This document shows positions 42,116 through 50,752 of a stretch of DNA of 64,000 nucleotides, piece after piece (within the stretch, counting starts at the first letter, position 1; each line of letters opens with the position of its first letter). Position numbers and translations under genes: made by a program. Origin of the DNA: Aurantimicrobium minutum (GTDB lineage Bacteria > Actinomycetota > Actinomycetes > Actinomycetales > Microbacteriaceae); assembly GCF_029893825.1 (NCBI RefSeq), contig NZ_JARXXV010000001.1, positions 682,001 to 746,000 on the forward strand, written 5' to 3'. The notes beneath the pieces are model-generated. The model did no database searches and was not told the origin of the DNA. It was given only the letters and a program-made list of their open reading frames with translations.

Positions 42116-42745
42116 GTGACACACAACGAACTGACGTGGAAGTTCCTCAACGAATTTGATGTTGAGTCGAGCACCCAGGTAAAAGCCCGCGCTTTATCGC
42201 TAGAGCACGGTGTAAACGTGATTTCTCCTGCGGTGGGCGCCCAGCTCGCATTAGTTGCCGCAGCAACCAATGCAACCAACATCATAGAGATTGGAACAGG
42301 TCTGGGTCTTTCCGGTCTGTGGCTCCTCTCCGGTGCTCCCGAGGCTACATTGACCTCGATTGATTCTGAATTTGAATACCACGAGCAGGCTCGTGAACTT
42401 TTCACTGAGGCCGGCTATCCTGCCAGCCGCGTGCGCTTGATTACGGGCAAGGCTCTCGATGTTCTTCCACGCATGAACGAGAACAGCTACGACATCGTGC
42501 TCGTTGATGGCGACCCTGCCCAGGTTGCACAAAACGTCGAGCACGCACTACGTCTAGTTCGGGTTGGTGGCACCGTATTGCTTCCCCACATTTTGCAAGA
42601 TGGTGACATTGCGAACCCTGCAAAGCGTGCAGGTATTGTCGCTGGCTTCCGCACCGTGCTCACCGAAGCTACCGAGTCAGAGAACATCGTTGTTGCCCTC
42701 TCTCCTGCTGGCGACGGGCTGCTGCAGTTCACCAAGATTTCCTAA
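42116..42745 (+). CDS. SAM-dependent O-methyltransferase (class I)
   Basis: 209 aa. The SAM-binding glycine loop IIEIGTGLGLSGLWLL, the acidic TSIDSE, and the metal or catalytic segment DIVLVDGDPAQV match the catechol/caffeoyl-CoA type methyltransferases. Mycobacterial and other actinobacterial homologues sit near tatB or a sigma-E gene, as here (divergent from tatB). AAAGGAG precedes the GTG start at 42116. The substrate is unknown. Confidence 0.85.
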   Translation: MTHNELTWKFLNEFDVESSTQVKARALSLEHGVNVISPAVGAQLALVAAATNATNIIEIGTGLGLSGLWLLSGAPEATLTSIDSEFEYHEQARELFTEAGYPASRVRLITGKALDVLPRMNENSYDIVLVDGDPAQVAQNVEHALRLVRVGGTVLLPHILQDGDIANPAKRAGIVAGFRTVLTEATESENIVVALSPAGDGLLQFTKIS

Positions 42746-42755
42746 GAAACGACAT

Positions 42756-42790
42756 AAGAAAACCCCCGCTGATTCAGCGGGGGTTTTCTT
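42756..42790. terminator. Intrinsic terminator
   Basis: AAGAAAACCCCCGCTG pairs with CAGCGGGGGTTTTCTT in a perfect 16-bp stem with a 3-nt centre. A T-rich tract closes it on the plus side and an A/T-rich flank on the minus side, so it can serve both the methyltransferase gene and the convergent DUF3117 gene. Confidence 0.9.
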
Positions 42791-42817
42791 ATTCGGATTA
42801 CCCGAAGAAGTTATGTC

Positions 42818-42988
42818 TTAGGCAGGAACAACCTTCGCCAACACGTCGTGAAGCTCCTTCGCTTCAGCATCGTTGACGGAGACGACCAGACGGCCACCAC
42901 CCTCGAGAGGAACGCGCACAATAATCAGGCGACCTTCCTTGACAGCCTCCATGGGACCGTCGCCGGTCCGTGGCTTCATTGCAGCCAT
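42818..42988 (-). CDS. DUF3117 family protein
   Basis: 56 aa. The opening MAAMKPRTGDGPMEAVKEG and the following GRLIIVRVPLEGGGRLVVS are the hallmark of DUF3117, an actinobacteria-wide small protein of unknown function. GAAAGGGG lies upstream of the ATG at 42988. It sits alone, between the methyltransferase and the mannosyltransferase-like gene, and shares a terminator with the former. Confidence 0.9.
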   Translation of the reverse strand: MAAMKPRTGDGPMEAVKEGRLIIVRVPLEGGGRLVVSVNDAEAKELHDVLAKVVPA

Positions 42989-43101
42989 TTAGGCCACCCC
43001 TTTCACTTACTTTGTGTACTTCTATTATCCCGTATTGTTTGGTGCCCAATAACCACTTCAACAGCCCAAACAGCTACGGAATCCGTTGTTCCGGACGGTT
43101 A

Positions 43102-44286
43102 TTAGGGCGGACTCCAGTCGTAACCATCTATTCGCCAGCAGATCAGTAACCAGCCCCACTGAAAAACGATAAAGAGCAACACCATGAAGCCTCGATACAG
43201 CTTTGACCGTGGTGCTGCCACTGCCCCCAACGCGGGAAAAAGTGGGGCAAGTAGGCGGAAGGTGCTGGACTGGGGAAAGAACACTGCCAGGACATAAAGG
43301 GCATAGCTGGCTAGCCAGAAACGCACATCCACACCCAACCTTTTCACTGCAGGGATGAAGAGGAAGACGGCAAAGCCCAGCACCAGGGCACCCAGCAGCA
43401 CATAACCGGCGACTTCCGGATACCCAAAGCTTGTTGTCCACCACTGGGCAGCATGGATCCAGGGGGTGAAAGGGATCAGTTCTTGGTAGCCAATATAGGC
43501 AGAGCGCCAGGCCAGCTCAGTATCTAAATACGCGTTGGGGATGCCGGTGGCCCAGCCAGCAATAAACATCCAGGCAAACCCTGCCCCGGCAGCAATGACT
43601 GCCACCGCGGCAAGTAGGACACGTTCACGAGTGGGGAATCGTGTTCTCTTGCGTTTTACAAAGCGATATATCCAGTGCAGACCAATTGCCAACGCCACAG
43701 CCAATGCCCCTGGCCTGGTCAGCGAAAGCACAAGCACGACGGGGATAACCCATCCATAGAGCCTGAGTTGCATCAGCAGAATCACCAGAGCAATCAGGAA
43801 AAGCTGCATGGACTCGGCATAAGCCAGCTGGAACAGGGGGGAGACGGGGGACAGAGCGAACAAGACGATGGCAAACAGTGCCTGCTGCGCGGGCACATGC
43901 TTGATCAGGATCTTGTAAAACACAAGAGATGCACCCAGTGCACACAGCACCGAGATCAACACACCCGAGATGCTCCATGGCAATCCCGTGATGAGCATCA
44001 GTGCACGGACAATAACCGGATAGGCGGGTAAGAATGCCCAGGCATTCTCAGCAACGTGACCATCCTCGGTGTAGGGAATGTCGTGCGGATAGCCTGTCTC
44101 GGCAATGATGTTGTACCAGCGACCATCCCACATCGTGGAGAAATCCCAGAGTGAGGGTTGGGCGCCAGTCCAGGCATTTTCTGCCTGCTGGCTGGCCAAC
44201 ACCAGCAGCATGACAGTTGACACTGCACGCCCCAGCAGAAATACCAGGGTGACCTGGAGCCACCACGGCAGTCGAGTCTTTGTCAT
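43102..44286 (-). CDS. Membrane mannosyltransferase-like protein (PIG-V-like)
   Basis: 394 aa with about 10 membrane segments. The first extracytoplasmic loop carries SMWDGRWYNIIAETGYP, a motif of PIG-V-type and related lipid-linked sugar-dependent mannosyltransferases, followed by AFLPAYPVIVRALM. Such enzymes add mannose to glycolipids or proteins outside the membrane. It follows dapE by 14 bp on the same strand, with GGGGG before the ATG, so it may share the dapE transcript. The acceptor is not known. Confidence 0.75.
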   Translation of the reverse strand: MTKTRLPWWLQVTLVFLLGRAVSTVMLLVLASQQAENAWTGAQPSLWDFSTMWDGRWYNIIAETGYPHDIPYTEDGHVAENAWAFLPAYPVIVRALMLITGLPWSISGVLISVLCALGASLVFYKILIKHVPAQQALFAIVLFALSPVSPLFQLAYAESMQLFLIALVILLMQLRLYGWVIPVVLVLSLTRPGALAVALAIGLHWIYRFVKRKRTRFPTRERVLLAAVAVIAAGAGFAWMFIAGWATGIPNAYLDTELAWRSAYIGYQELIPFTPWIHAAQWWTTSFGYPEVAGYVLLGALVLGFAVFLFIPAVKRLGVDVRFWLASYALYVLAVFFPQSSTFRLLAPLFPALGAVAAPRSKLYRGFMVLLFIVFQWGWLLICWRIDGYDWSPP

Positions 44287-44300
44287 CCCCCGATAACCAG

Positions 44301-45383
44301 TTACTTGCTCAGCCAGCTACGCAGTGCACGTTCACACTCAAGAATCTGCACGGCGAGTACACGCTCATCATCGGTGTGTGCCAGGGAAGGATCGCCAGGA
44401 CCAAAGTTCACAGCCGGAATACCGAGTGCAGAAAAGCGTGCCACATCAGTCCAGCCATACTTAGGTTGTGGCTCGGCTCCCACCGCTGCAACAAAATCTT
44501 GCGCCATCGAAGCGGTCAAACCTGGCCGTGCACCTTCAGAGCTATCGGTCACAACAACCTCAAACCCGGTAAACACATGTTCCACGTGAGCAAGGGCCTC
44601 GGCGGCGCTCTTATCGGGTGCGAAACGATAGTTGACGGTCAGTACTGCGGCATCAGGAATGACATTGCCAGCGACCCCGCCAGAAATTCCCACAGCGCTG
44701 AGTCCCTCACGGTAGTCGAGGCCATCAACGGTAACGGTGGCAGGGACATAGGCTGCTAATGCATCCAGGGCAGGTGCAAGCTTGTGAATGGCGTTTTCGC
44801 CTTTCCACGCGCGTGCTGAGTGCGCTCGCACACCGTGTGTGCGCACCTCCACGCGCAAAGTGCCATTACAGCCACCTTCCACGGTAGAGTTACTGGGTTC
44901 GCCCAGGATGGCAAAGTCACCGTGCAGAAGTTCTGGAGATTGGCGCGCTAGCCGACCCAACCCGTTGAGCTCAGAAGCTACTTCTTCGTTGTCGTACCAG
45001 ATCCAGGTGATGTCATAGGTGGGCTCGGTCAGCTCTGCAGCGAGTTTGACTGCTACAGCCACACCTGCCTTCATGTCGACGGTTCCGCGACCCCAGAGCC
45101 ATTCAGCTCCCTCTTCTTCGCTATAGCGAACGGGGAGATTGTTATTCACGGGAACGGTGTCCAGGTGGCCGGCAATCACGACGCGTTGCGAGCGTCCCAG
45201 GTTCGTCTTCGCCACCACGGCATTGCCATTTCGGAAGAGTTCGAGATGTGGCATTCCTGACAATGCGGCGTGGATGGAATCTGCCAATAAGGCTTCGTTG
45301 CCCGAGACAGACTCAATGTTGCAAATGTCGGCAGTGAGCTCCACGCTTGAGCGTGTCAGGTCAAGCGCGATGGGTGAGGACAT
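44301..45383 (-). CDS. dapE: Succinyl-diaminopimelate desuccinylase
   Basis: 360 aa. This zinc peptidase (M20) removes succinate to give LL-diaminopimelate. Metal-site motifs are VVIAGHLDTVPVN, GRGTVDMKAGVAVAVKL, the catalytic acid in WYDNEEVASE, GEPSNSTVEGGCNG and the C-terminal NFGPGDPSLAHTDDE. It is divergent from dapD, with only 31 bp between start codons. It probably heads an operon that includes the mannosyltransferase-like gene. Confidence 0.93.
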   Translation of the reverse strand: MSSPIALDLTRSSVELTADICNIESVSGNEALLADSIHAALSGMPHLELFRNGNAVVAKTNLGRSQRVVIAGHLDTVPVNNNLPVRYSEEEGAEWLWGRGTVDMKAGVAVAVKLAAELTEPTYDITWIWYDNEEVASELNGLGRLARQSPELLHGDFAILGEPSNSTVEGGCNGTLRVEVRTHGVRAHSARAWKGENAIHKLAPALDALAAYVPATVTVDGLDYREGLSAVGISGGVAGNVIPDAAVLTVNYRFAPDKSAAEALAHVEHVFTGFEVVVTDSSEGARPGLTASMAQDFVAAVGAEPQPKYGWTDVARFSALGIPAVNFGPGDPSLAHTDDERVLAVQILECERALRSWLSK

Positions 45384-45389
45384 AGCCCA

Positions 45390-45395
45390 AGTTTA
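45390..45395 (-). promoter_or_regulatory. -10 box, leaderless promoter of dapE
   Basis: TAAACT on the minus strand, 6 nt before the dapE ATG at 45383. Confidence 0.55.
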
Positions 45396-45402
45396 TCGCC
45401 GG

Positions 45403-45408
45403 TAATCT
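45403..45408 (+). promoter_or_regulatory. -10 box, leaderless promoter of dapD
   Basis: TAATCT, 6 nt before the dapD ATG at 45415. It lies 7 bp from the dapE -10, so the two divergent -10 boxes share a 19-bp stretch. Confidence 0.55.
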
Positions 45409-45414
45409 AGAGGC

Positions 45415-46362
45415 ATGGTTTCTACGCAGACGAACACGCACGCTTGGGGTTACGGCCTGGCCACAATTGCCAGCGATGGCACCGTTCTCGACACCTGGTA
45501 TCCAGCCCCTGAGCTCGGGCAGATTCCTGCAGGTCGTGACAAGTGGATTGTTCCTGCCGAGATTGAAGACCTGGTTGGTGAAGATGCCCGCCGCAACGTC
45601 TCCCTCGAAGCTGTGACCATTGAGATCACTCTTTCAGAACCAGCGCAGGGCGCATCTGACGCTTACCTGCGCCTCCACCTGCTGTCTCACCTTCTTGTTC
45701 AGCCCAACACCATCAACCTCGACGGCATCTTTGGACAGCTTCCCAACGTGGTCTGGACTAATGCAGGCCCCGTTCACCCAGATGACTTCACAACACTTCG
45801 CCCACGCCTGATGCGTGCAGGAATTCAGGCTCAGGGAATCGATCGATTCCCACGCCTGACCGACTATGTCACTCCTGAGCGCGTGCGAATTGCTGATGCT
45901 TCTCGTGTGCGCCTGGGAGCGCACCTTGCCCCTGGAACTGTGGTGATGCACGAGGGCTTTGTGAACTTCAATGCAGGAACCCTGGGCACCTCGATGGTGG
46001 AGGGTCGTATTTCTCAAGGCGTTGTTGTCGGAGATGGTTCAGACATCGGTGGCGGTGCCTCGATTATGGGAACCCTCTCAGGTGGTGGCACCGAAAAGGT
46101 CAGCATTGGTCAGCGCTCCCTGTTGGGGGCAAACTCAGGAATCGGCATCTCTATCGGAGATGACTGTGTTGTTGAAGCAGGGCTGTATGTCACTGCGGGC
46201 ACCAAAGTGAATGTCATTGATGGCGAGAACACCTCCGTGCTCAAGGCCAAGGAACTCTCCGGCGTGAACAACCTGTTGTTCCGCAGGAACTCTCTCACCG
46301 GTGCTGTTGAGGTCACCTCGCGCACGGGTGTGGGCATCGTGCTGAACTCAGCACTGCACTAA
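45415..46362 (+). CDS. dapD: Tetrahydrodipicolinate N-succinyltransferase
   Basis: 315 aa, close to the usual actinobacterial length. It uses succinyl-CoA to open the DAP/lysine succinylase branch. An N-terminal domain (about 1-130) is followed by left-handed beta-helix hexapeptide repeats (about 150-290), including [28 protein letters not shown] and [17 protein letters not shown]. The ATG is immediately after a -10 box. The gene's last 15 bp overlap the convergent alcohol dehydrogenase. Confidence 0.94.
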   Translation: MVSTQTNTHAWGYGLATIASDGTVLDTWYPAPELGQIPAGRDKWIVPAEIEDLVGEDARRNVSLEAVTIEITLSEPAQGASDAYLRLHLLSHLLVQPNTINLDGIFGQLPNVVWTNAGPVHPDDFTTLRPRLMRAGIQAQGIDRFPRLTDYVTPERVRIADASRVRLGAHLAPGTVVMHEGFVNFNAGTLGTSMVEGRISQGVVVGDGSDIGGGASIMGTLSGGGTEKVSIGQRSLLGANSGIGISIGDDCVVEAGLYVTAGTKVNVIDGENTSVLKAKELSGVNNLLFRRNSLTGAVEVTSRTGVGIVLNSALH

Positions 46363-47424
46363 AGAATTATCCTCATTAGCCTCAGGCCGAATGATGGTGA
46401 CGCCAGGCTCGGTGCCTGTGCTCATCTGAGCAAGTGCCTTGGGCACTTCATCTAGGGAAATTCTGTGCGTAATGAATGTGCCTGGATCTAGAACGCCTGT
46501 GGCAATAGCTGCCAGCATTTCCGGATAGGCAGCGGCGGCCATGCCATGAGAACCAAGCACCTGCAGTTCCTTCGCAATGACGACATGCATGGGCACCGTT
46601 GCCTTATCCCCGATCTTGGCCGGCAGCAACAAACCAATCTGCACGTGACGACCCTGAACACGCAAACTCTCCACCGCTGACTTGGCCGTGGGAATACTGC
46701 CTAGTGCGTCCACAGAAACATCCACGCCCTCAGGAATCACGGCCTTGATTGCAGCGACAACATCGCCGTCTGCAGCGTTGAACACATGCGTTGCACCCAC
46801 CTCAGAAGCAAGGGCCAAAGCCTCAGCGTTCACATCAACAGCAACTACTCTCGCTCCTGATGCGGCGGCAATCATGATGGCAGCTAAACCAATTCCGCCG
46901 CAGCCAAAGACAGCCACGGTTTCTCCTGGCTGAACATCTGCGACTTGAGTGATGGCACGGTAGCTGGTGGCAAAACGACAGCCTAGGCTGGCTGCCACAT
47001 CAAAGGAGACTTCATCAGGCAAGACCACAGCGTTGAAGTCTGCGCGAGGAATAGCAACGAACTCGGCATAGGTGCCCGGGCCACTAAATCCTGGTTGCCA
47101 CTGGTCAGGGCAGACTTGCGCATTGCCACTTTCACACCAGGAGCACTGACCACAACCACAGACAAAGGGGAAGACGACGCGGTCTCCCACCTTGAGCTTT
47201 GTAACTCCTGTCCCAACCTTGTGTACTACTCCAGCAAACTCATGACCTGGAACATGCGGGAACACGGTGATGTCGGGGTCATGGCCCTGCCAAGCATGCC
47301 AGTCGGAGCGGCATAATCCAGCAGCCTTGACCTGAATAACGACGCCGTCAGCAGGTGCAGTTGGAATGTCGAGCTGCGCCACAACTAGTGCTTCACCAAA
47401 CTTCTCAAACTGGACAGCTTTCAT
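46348..47424 (-). CDS. Zinc-dependent alcohol dehydrogenase (MDR)
   Basis: 358 aa. Catalytic zinc ligands are in [12 protein letters not shown] and [11 protein letters not shown], the structural zinc site in [17 protein letters not shown], and the NAD-binding loop in [17 protein letters not shown]. The gene is of the medium-chain type and would oxidise an alcohol or polyol; no substrate is implied by context. TAAGCT ends 6 nt before the ATG. It overlaps dapD at its 3' end by 15 bp. Confidence 0.9.
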   Translation of the reverse strand: MKAVQFEKFGEALVVAQLDIPTAPADGVVIQVKAAGLCRSDWHAWQGHDPDITVFPHVPGHEFAGVVHKVGTGVTKLKVGDRVVFPFVCGCGQCSWCESGNAQVCPDQWQPGFSGPGTYAEFVAIPRADFNAVVLPDEVSFDVAASLGCRFATSYRAITQVADVQPGETVAVFGCGGIGLAAIMIAAASGARVVAVDVNAEALALASEVGATHVFNAADGDVVAAIKAVIPEGVDVSVDALGSIPTAKSAVESLRVQGRHVQIGLLLPAKIGDKATVPMHVVIAKELQVLGSHGMAAAAYPEMLAAIATGVLDPGTFITHRISLDEVPKALAQMSTGTEPGVTIIRPEANEDNSLVQC

Positions 47425-47430
47425 GTGGTC

Positions 47431-47436
47431 AGCTTA
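47431..47436 (-). promoter_or_regulatory. -10 box, leaderless promoter of alcohol dehydrogenase
   Basis: TAAGCT on the minus strand, 6 nt before the ATG at 47424, within the 35-bp gap after the surface-protein gene. Confidence 0.5.
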
Positions 47437-47459
47437 ACAGCTGACCAGAAGAGAACTAC

Positions 47460-49262
47460 CTAAAAGTCTTCGGATCGAATACGGCGCTTGACGAAGTCCA
47501 ATTCACCTTGTGCATTGCGGGTGAGCGTCATCACGCGCATGAAGTCAGGGTTGATCTCACGAGCGATAAAGAAGGCGGCAAAGCCCATTAGGAGAACAAT
47601 GATCGACAGCGGAATAGCACCTGCCGTGATCATTCCGGTGAAGGCCAGTTCTGCTGGAACATCTGTTGAGGAAGCTAGCAGCGTTCCATCCGCGTTGATC
47701 TTGAAATAGACCTTTTCTTCTAACGCAGTACCGTCAGATCGTGTTGCGCTGAAGGTAATCGAGTGCCAGCCTGCTTCGAGGTTGTCTGGAATCGTGACGG
47801 AGGTATTGAAGGAACTTGACACTGTTCGTCCTTGTGCCAAAACCTGTGGAGTACTGCGAAGCACTACTGAGTAGTCGGTTGACAGTGCCAAATCTGTTGC
47901 CGTGATAGCAATGTCTTCACCAACAATTTTTTGCCCAGGGGCAACCGGGATAGTGAAGCTCACAGGCGAAACAGCTTGTGCAGGGGAAGAACCATTTGCA
48001 CCATCAAATGGTTGAATATTGTTCGACATCCAGCGAGGATTCACACTGTTGTTGAAGAGGGTAGCGAAGTAGTTAAGGTTCCCTGCTTGGCTCACAACGA
48101 AAACGCCAGCTGCCGTATCAATCGAAATCTCAGCTGAAGTGGGCGAAGAGAACTTAATACTGTTCCAATACTGAGTTACACCGTTGTTTGTATAGGTTGA
48201 CTTCAAGCAGGTGACACCACTGTTAGCAGTCTGGGCAACACCACCGATACGGATTGCGGTAATTCCACAGGTTGACGAAGCTGGGTTCCAGCTGACTAAG
48301 TTGTTCCCATTATTGGTTGTTGCACCTGGCACAGTGTAAAAAACATTGCTGTAGGGGTCACCGAGAAGGTAGTTCACCTGGTCAACCGCAGCTCCACCAG
48401 AAAAACCACTGAAAGTCATCGTGAAAGCAGGGACGTTTGCGCCGACAGCAAGTGTGGAGAAAGAAGGTGCATTCCCTCGCGAGAATCCAACCTGCGAAAT
48501 AGTAAATGGTACCGACTGGTTCTGTTGCTGCTGATTACCAGTGGTCCAGGCAGCGGTTAAGACAGTATCCGCTGAAACTGTGTAGGAATTACCTGGCAAC
48601 AAGATGGTGGAAGAAACAGGAATATCTACCCAGCCAGCAAACACCTTGCCACTTGGAGGCGTGAAAGTATTCGCCGGAAGTGTGAACGATGTTCCGTTCG
48701 TCACAATCGCTTGTTGGGTGCCGGAGCCGCCACTTGGATCAAATGTGATGTTGAACTGAGGAGTGGTCGTGGTGAAGGCGACAGTGGCAGTAGTGAATTC
48801 GGATCCGTTGTTGTAGAACCCAAACTTAAAGGTGTAGTTACCTGGTGTTGCAGGAAGAGTAAAGAGACCACCATCGAGTGAAAGAGTCTGTGTGGTGCTG
48901 GTCGCCTGGTACTCGTAGAAACCTGCGTCATCACCATCCTTGGTGCAGCCAACTAAAGGGTTCGATAATACGGTTTTACACGCGCTTTGGCTAACGCCAT
49001 ATCCCATGTTGATCTGCCCGGTTGTGACCAGGTTTGTTCCCGCAGCGTCATAGACAGCAACGTGAACACGGTTAAAGGATTGCCCAGAGGGGTTAAGCGT
49101 GAAGCTCATAGGTGGGGTGTTGGCGCCGGCATAGAAGGTTGGTGCTGAAACAGAGAAGGATGCGCTTGCTGCAGCAACTGCCATGGCAGGAACAACCGAG
49201 AACATGGCGAAAATCGCCAGGACTACAGAGCTCAGGGCAGCACGGAAAGCAAACATCTTCAC
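47460..49262 (-). CDS. Secreted surface protein with InlB-type repeat and C-terminal anchor
   Basis: 600 aa. A signal peptide (about 1-30, ending near VVPAMAVAAASA) leads to beta-rich, Thr/Asn-rich domains. One InlB B-repeat (about 175-240) has the marks FDPSGGSGTQQAIVTNG and FAGWVDIP. Near the C-terminus LAFTG (539-543) resembles a class E sortase signal, followed by a membrane helix (about 549-567), but the cytosolic tail is about 33 aa with internal charge, longer than sortase substrates have. It is therefore probably membrane anchored. The GTG at 49262 is supported by TATCTT 6 nt upstream. An adhesin-like role is inferred. Confidence 0.8.
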   Translation of the reverse strand: MKMFAFRAALSSVVLAIFAMFSVVPAMAVAAASASFSVSAPTFYAGANTPPMSFTLNPSGQSFNRVHVAVYDAAGTNLVTTGQINMGYGVSQSACKTVLSNPLVGCTKDGDDAGFYEYQATSTTQTLSLDGGLFTLPATPGNYTFKFGFYNNGSEFTTATVAFTTTTPQFNITFDPSGGSGTQQAIVTNGTSFTLPANTFTPPSGKVFAGWVDIPVSSTILLPGNSYTVSADTVLTAAWTTGNQQQQNQSVPFTISQVGFSRGNAPSFSTLAVGANVPAFTMTFSGFSGGAAVDQVNYLLGDPYSNVFYTVPGATTNNGNNLVSWNPASSTCGITAIRIGGVAQTANSGVTCLKSTYTNNGVTQYWNSIKFSSPTSAEISIDTAAGVFVVSQAGNLNYFATLFNNSVNPRWMSNNIQPFDGANGSSPAQAVSPVSFTIPVAPGQKIVGEDIAITATDLALSTDYSVVLRSTPQVLAQGRTVSSSFNTSVTIPDNLEAGWHSITFSATRSDGTALEEKVYFKINADGTLLASSTDVPAELAFTGMITAGAIPLSIIVLLMGFAAFFIAREINPDFMRVMTLTRNAQGELDFVKRRIRSEDF

Positions 49263-49268
49263 CCCATA

Positions 49269-49274
49269 AAGATA
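49269..49274 (-). promoter_or_regulatory. -10 box, leaderless promoter of surface protein
   Basis: TATCTT on the minus strand, 6 nt before the GTG at 49262. A second -10-like sequence (TATACT) lies further upstream in the gap after gltA. Confidence 0.45.
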
Positions 49275-49342
49275 CCGGAGTATAGGGATTTGGTTTAACT
49301 CAGGAACCGCTCAGGTTCGGGGAAAACCCCCTATGAGAAGAC

Positions 49343-50650
49343 CTAGTTGAAACCAGGAAGGTTACGCTGCTGCTCGCCAATGTAGAGCTGCTGTGGGCGA
49401 CCAATCTTGGTCTGTGGGTCGAGGTTCATTTCACGCCAGTGCGCAATCCAACCAGGCAGACGTCCTAGCGCAAAGAGCACGGTGAACATACGAGTGGGGA
49501 ATCCCATTGCCTTGTAGATCACGCCGGTATAGAAGTCGACGTTGGGGTAAAGCTTGCGCTCCTTGAAGTAGTCATCCTCAAGAGCAATACCTTCAAGTTC
49601 CTTGGCGATGCCCAGCAGTGGGTCATTCACTCCGAGAGCAGCAAGAACTTCATCAGCGGTGTCCTTGACCAGACGTGCGCGAGGATCGTAGTTCTTGTAA
49701 ACGCGGTGTCCGAAGCCCATCAGGCGAACGCCGTCTTCCTTGTTCTTGACGCGCTCAACATACTTCGCAACAGATTCACCCGAAGCCTGGATTTCACCAA
49801 GCATGGTGAGAACAGCCTCGTTTGCACCACCGTGAAGTGGGCCAAAGAGTGCGTTGATACCTGCAGAAACGGAAGCAAACATGTTTGCATCTGTCGAACC
49901 CACCAGACGAACGGTGGAAGTTGACGCATTCTGCTCGTGGTCTGCGTGCAGGATAAGCAGGCGCTCAAGTGCGTTGACCACGACAGGGTTTTGAACGTAT
50001 GGCTCAGCCTTGTTACCGAAGGTCAGGCGCAGGAAGTTCTCAACATAGGACAGTGAGTTATCTGGATAGAGACGAGCCTGACCAATGCTCTTCTTGTGAG
50101 CGTAGGCAGCCATCACAGGAAGCTTGGCCAACAGGCGGTAGGTCGAAGTCTCAACCTGCTCTGCATTGTTGGGGTCTAGAGAGTCTTCGTAGTAGGTCGA
50201 CAGTGCAGAAACACCAGCTGAAAGAACAGGCATGGGGTGTGCACGACGTGGGAAACCGGAGAAGAAGTCCTTGAGATCTTCGTGCAGCAGGGTGTGCATA
50301 CGAATCTTCTCTTCGAAGTTTTCGCTCTCAACCTGGGTGGGAACTTCACCGTGGATGAGGAGGTAAGCAGTCTGCAGGAAGGAGAGGTTTTCAGCGACCT
50401 GGTCGATGGGATAACCGCGATAACGCAGAATTCCCTGCTCACCGTCGATGTAGGTGATTTTCGACTTGGTGGAAGCGGTGTTCACAAAGCCATAGTCCAG
50501 CGCGGTCAAGCCAGTCTGCTTGGTCAGCGACGACAAATCGATAGAGGGAACACCCTCAGTTCCATGCAAGACCGGAAGTTCAACGGTCTTACCGCCATAG
50601 GTAAGCGAAACGACGTCGCCGGTGGGCACTGAATTAGTGGCTTCAGTCAC
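49343..50650 (-). CDS. gltA: Citrate synthase
   Basis: 435 aa from the GTG at 50650, which has AAGGAG 6 nt upstream. It condenses oxaloacetate and acetyl-CoA. Catalytic His are in HADHEQNAST and GFGHRVYKNYDPRA, and the Asp in the following segment; LHGGANEAV is also typical. The N-terminal domain of about 50 residues (SLTYGGKTVELPVLHG) is the extension of the bacterial type II, NADH-sensitive family. A frame extending upstream to 50740 is not supported. Its leader has a CTGGGT-N8-ACCCAG repeat (50673-50692). Confidence 0.95.
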   Translation of the reverse strand: MTEATNSVPTGDVVSLTYGGKTVELPVLHGTEGVPSIDLSSLTKQTGLTALDYGFVNTASTKSKITYIDGEQGILRYRGYPIDQVAENLSFLQTAYLLIHGEVPTQVESENFEEKIRMHTLLHEDLKDFFSGFPRRAHPMPVLSAGVSALSTYYEDSLDPNNAEQVETSTYRLLAKLPVMAAYAHKKSIGQARLYPDNSLSYVENFLRLTFGNKAEPYVQNPVVVNALERLLILHADHEQNASTSTVRLVGSTDANMFASVSAGINALFGPLHGGANEAVLTMLGEIQASGESVAKYVERVKNKEDGVRLMGFGHRVYKNYDPRARLVKDTADEVLAALGVNDPLLGIAKELEGIALEDDYFKERKLYPNVDFYTGVIYKAMGFPTRMFTVLFALGRLPGWIAHWREMNLDPQTKIGRPQQLYIGEQQRNLPGFN

Positions 50651-50752
50651 GAAGACTCCTTGTGGATACTGTCTGGGTGAGCGGGTACCCAGGTGGTCCG
50701 TTGTGACGAAATTCCCTGAGTTATCCAAGCCTATTGGCAAAAAGTGTTGTTA

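Noticed and set aside
42981-43101. Possible riboswitch in the gap after the mannosyltransferase gene
   Set aside because: I see no conserved core or pairing pattern, only the DUF3117 Shine-Dalgarno and AT-rich spacer.
49304-49318. GAACC-N5-GGTTC after gltA as a terminator
   Set aside because: The stem is only 5 bp without a U-tract, too weak to call.
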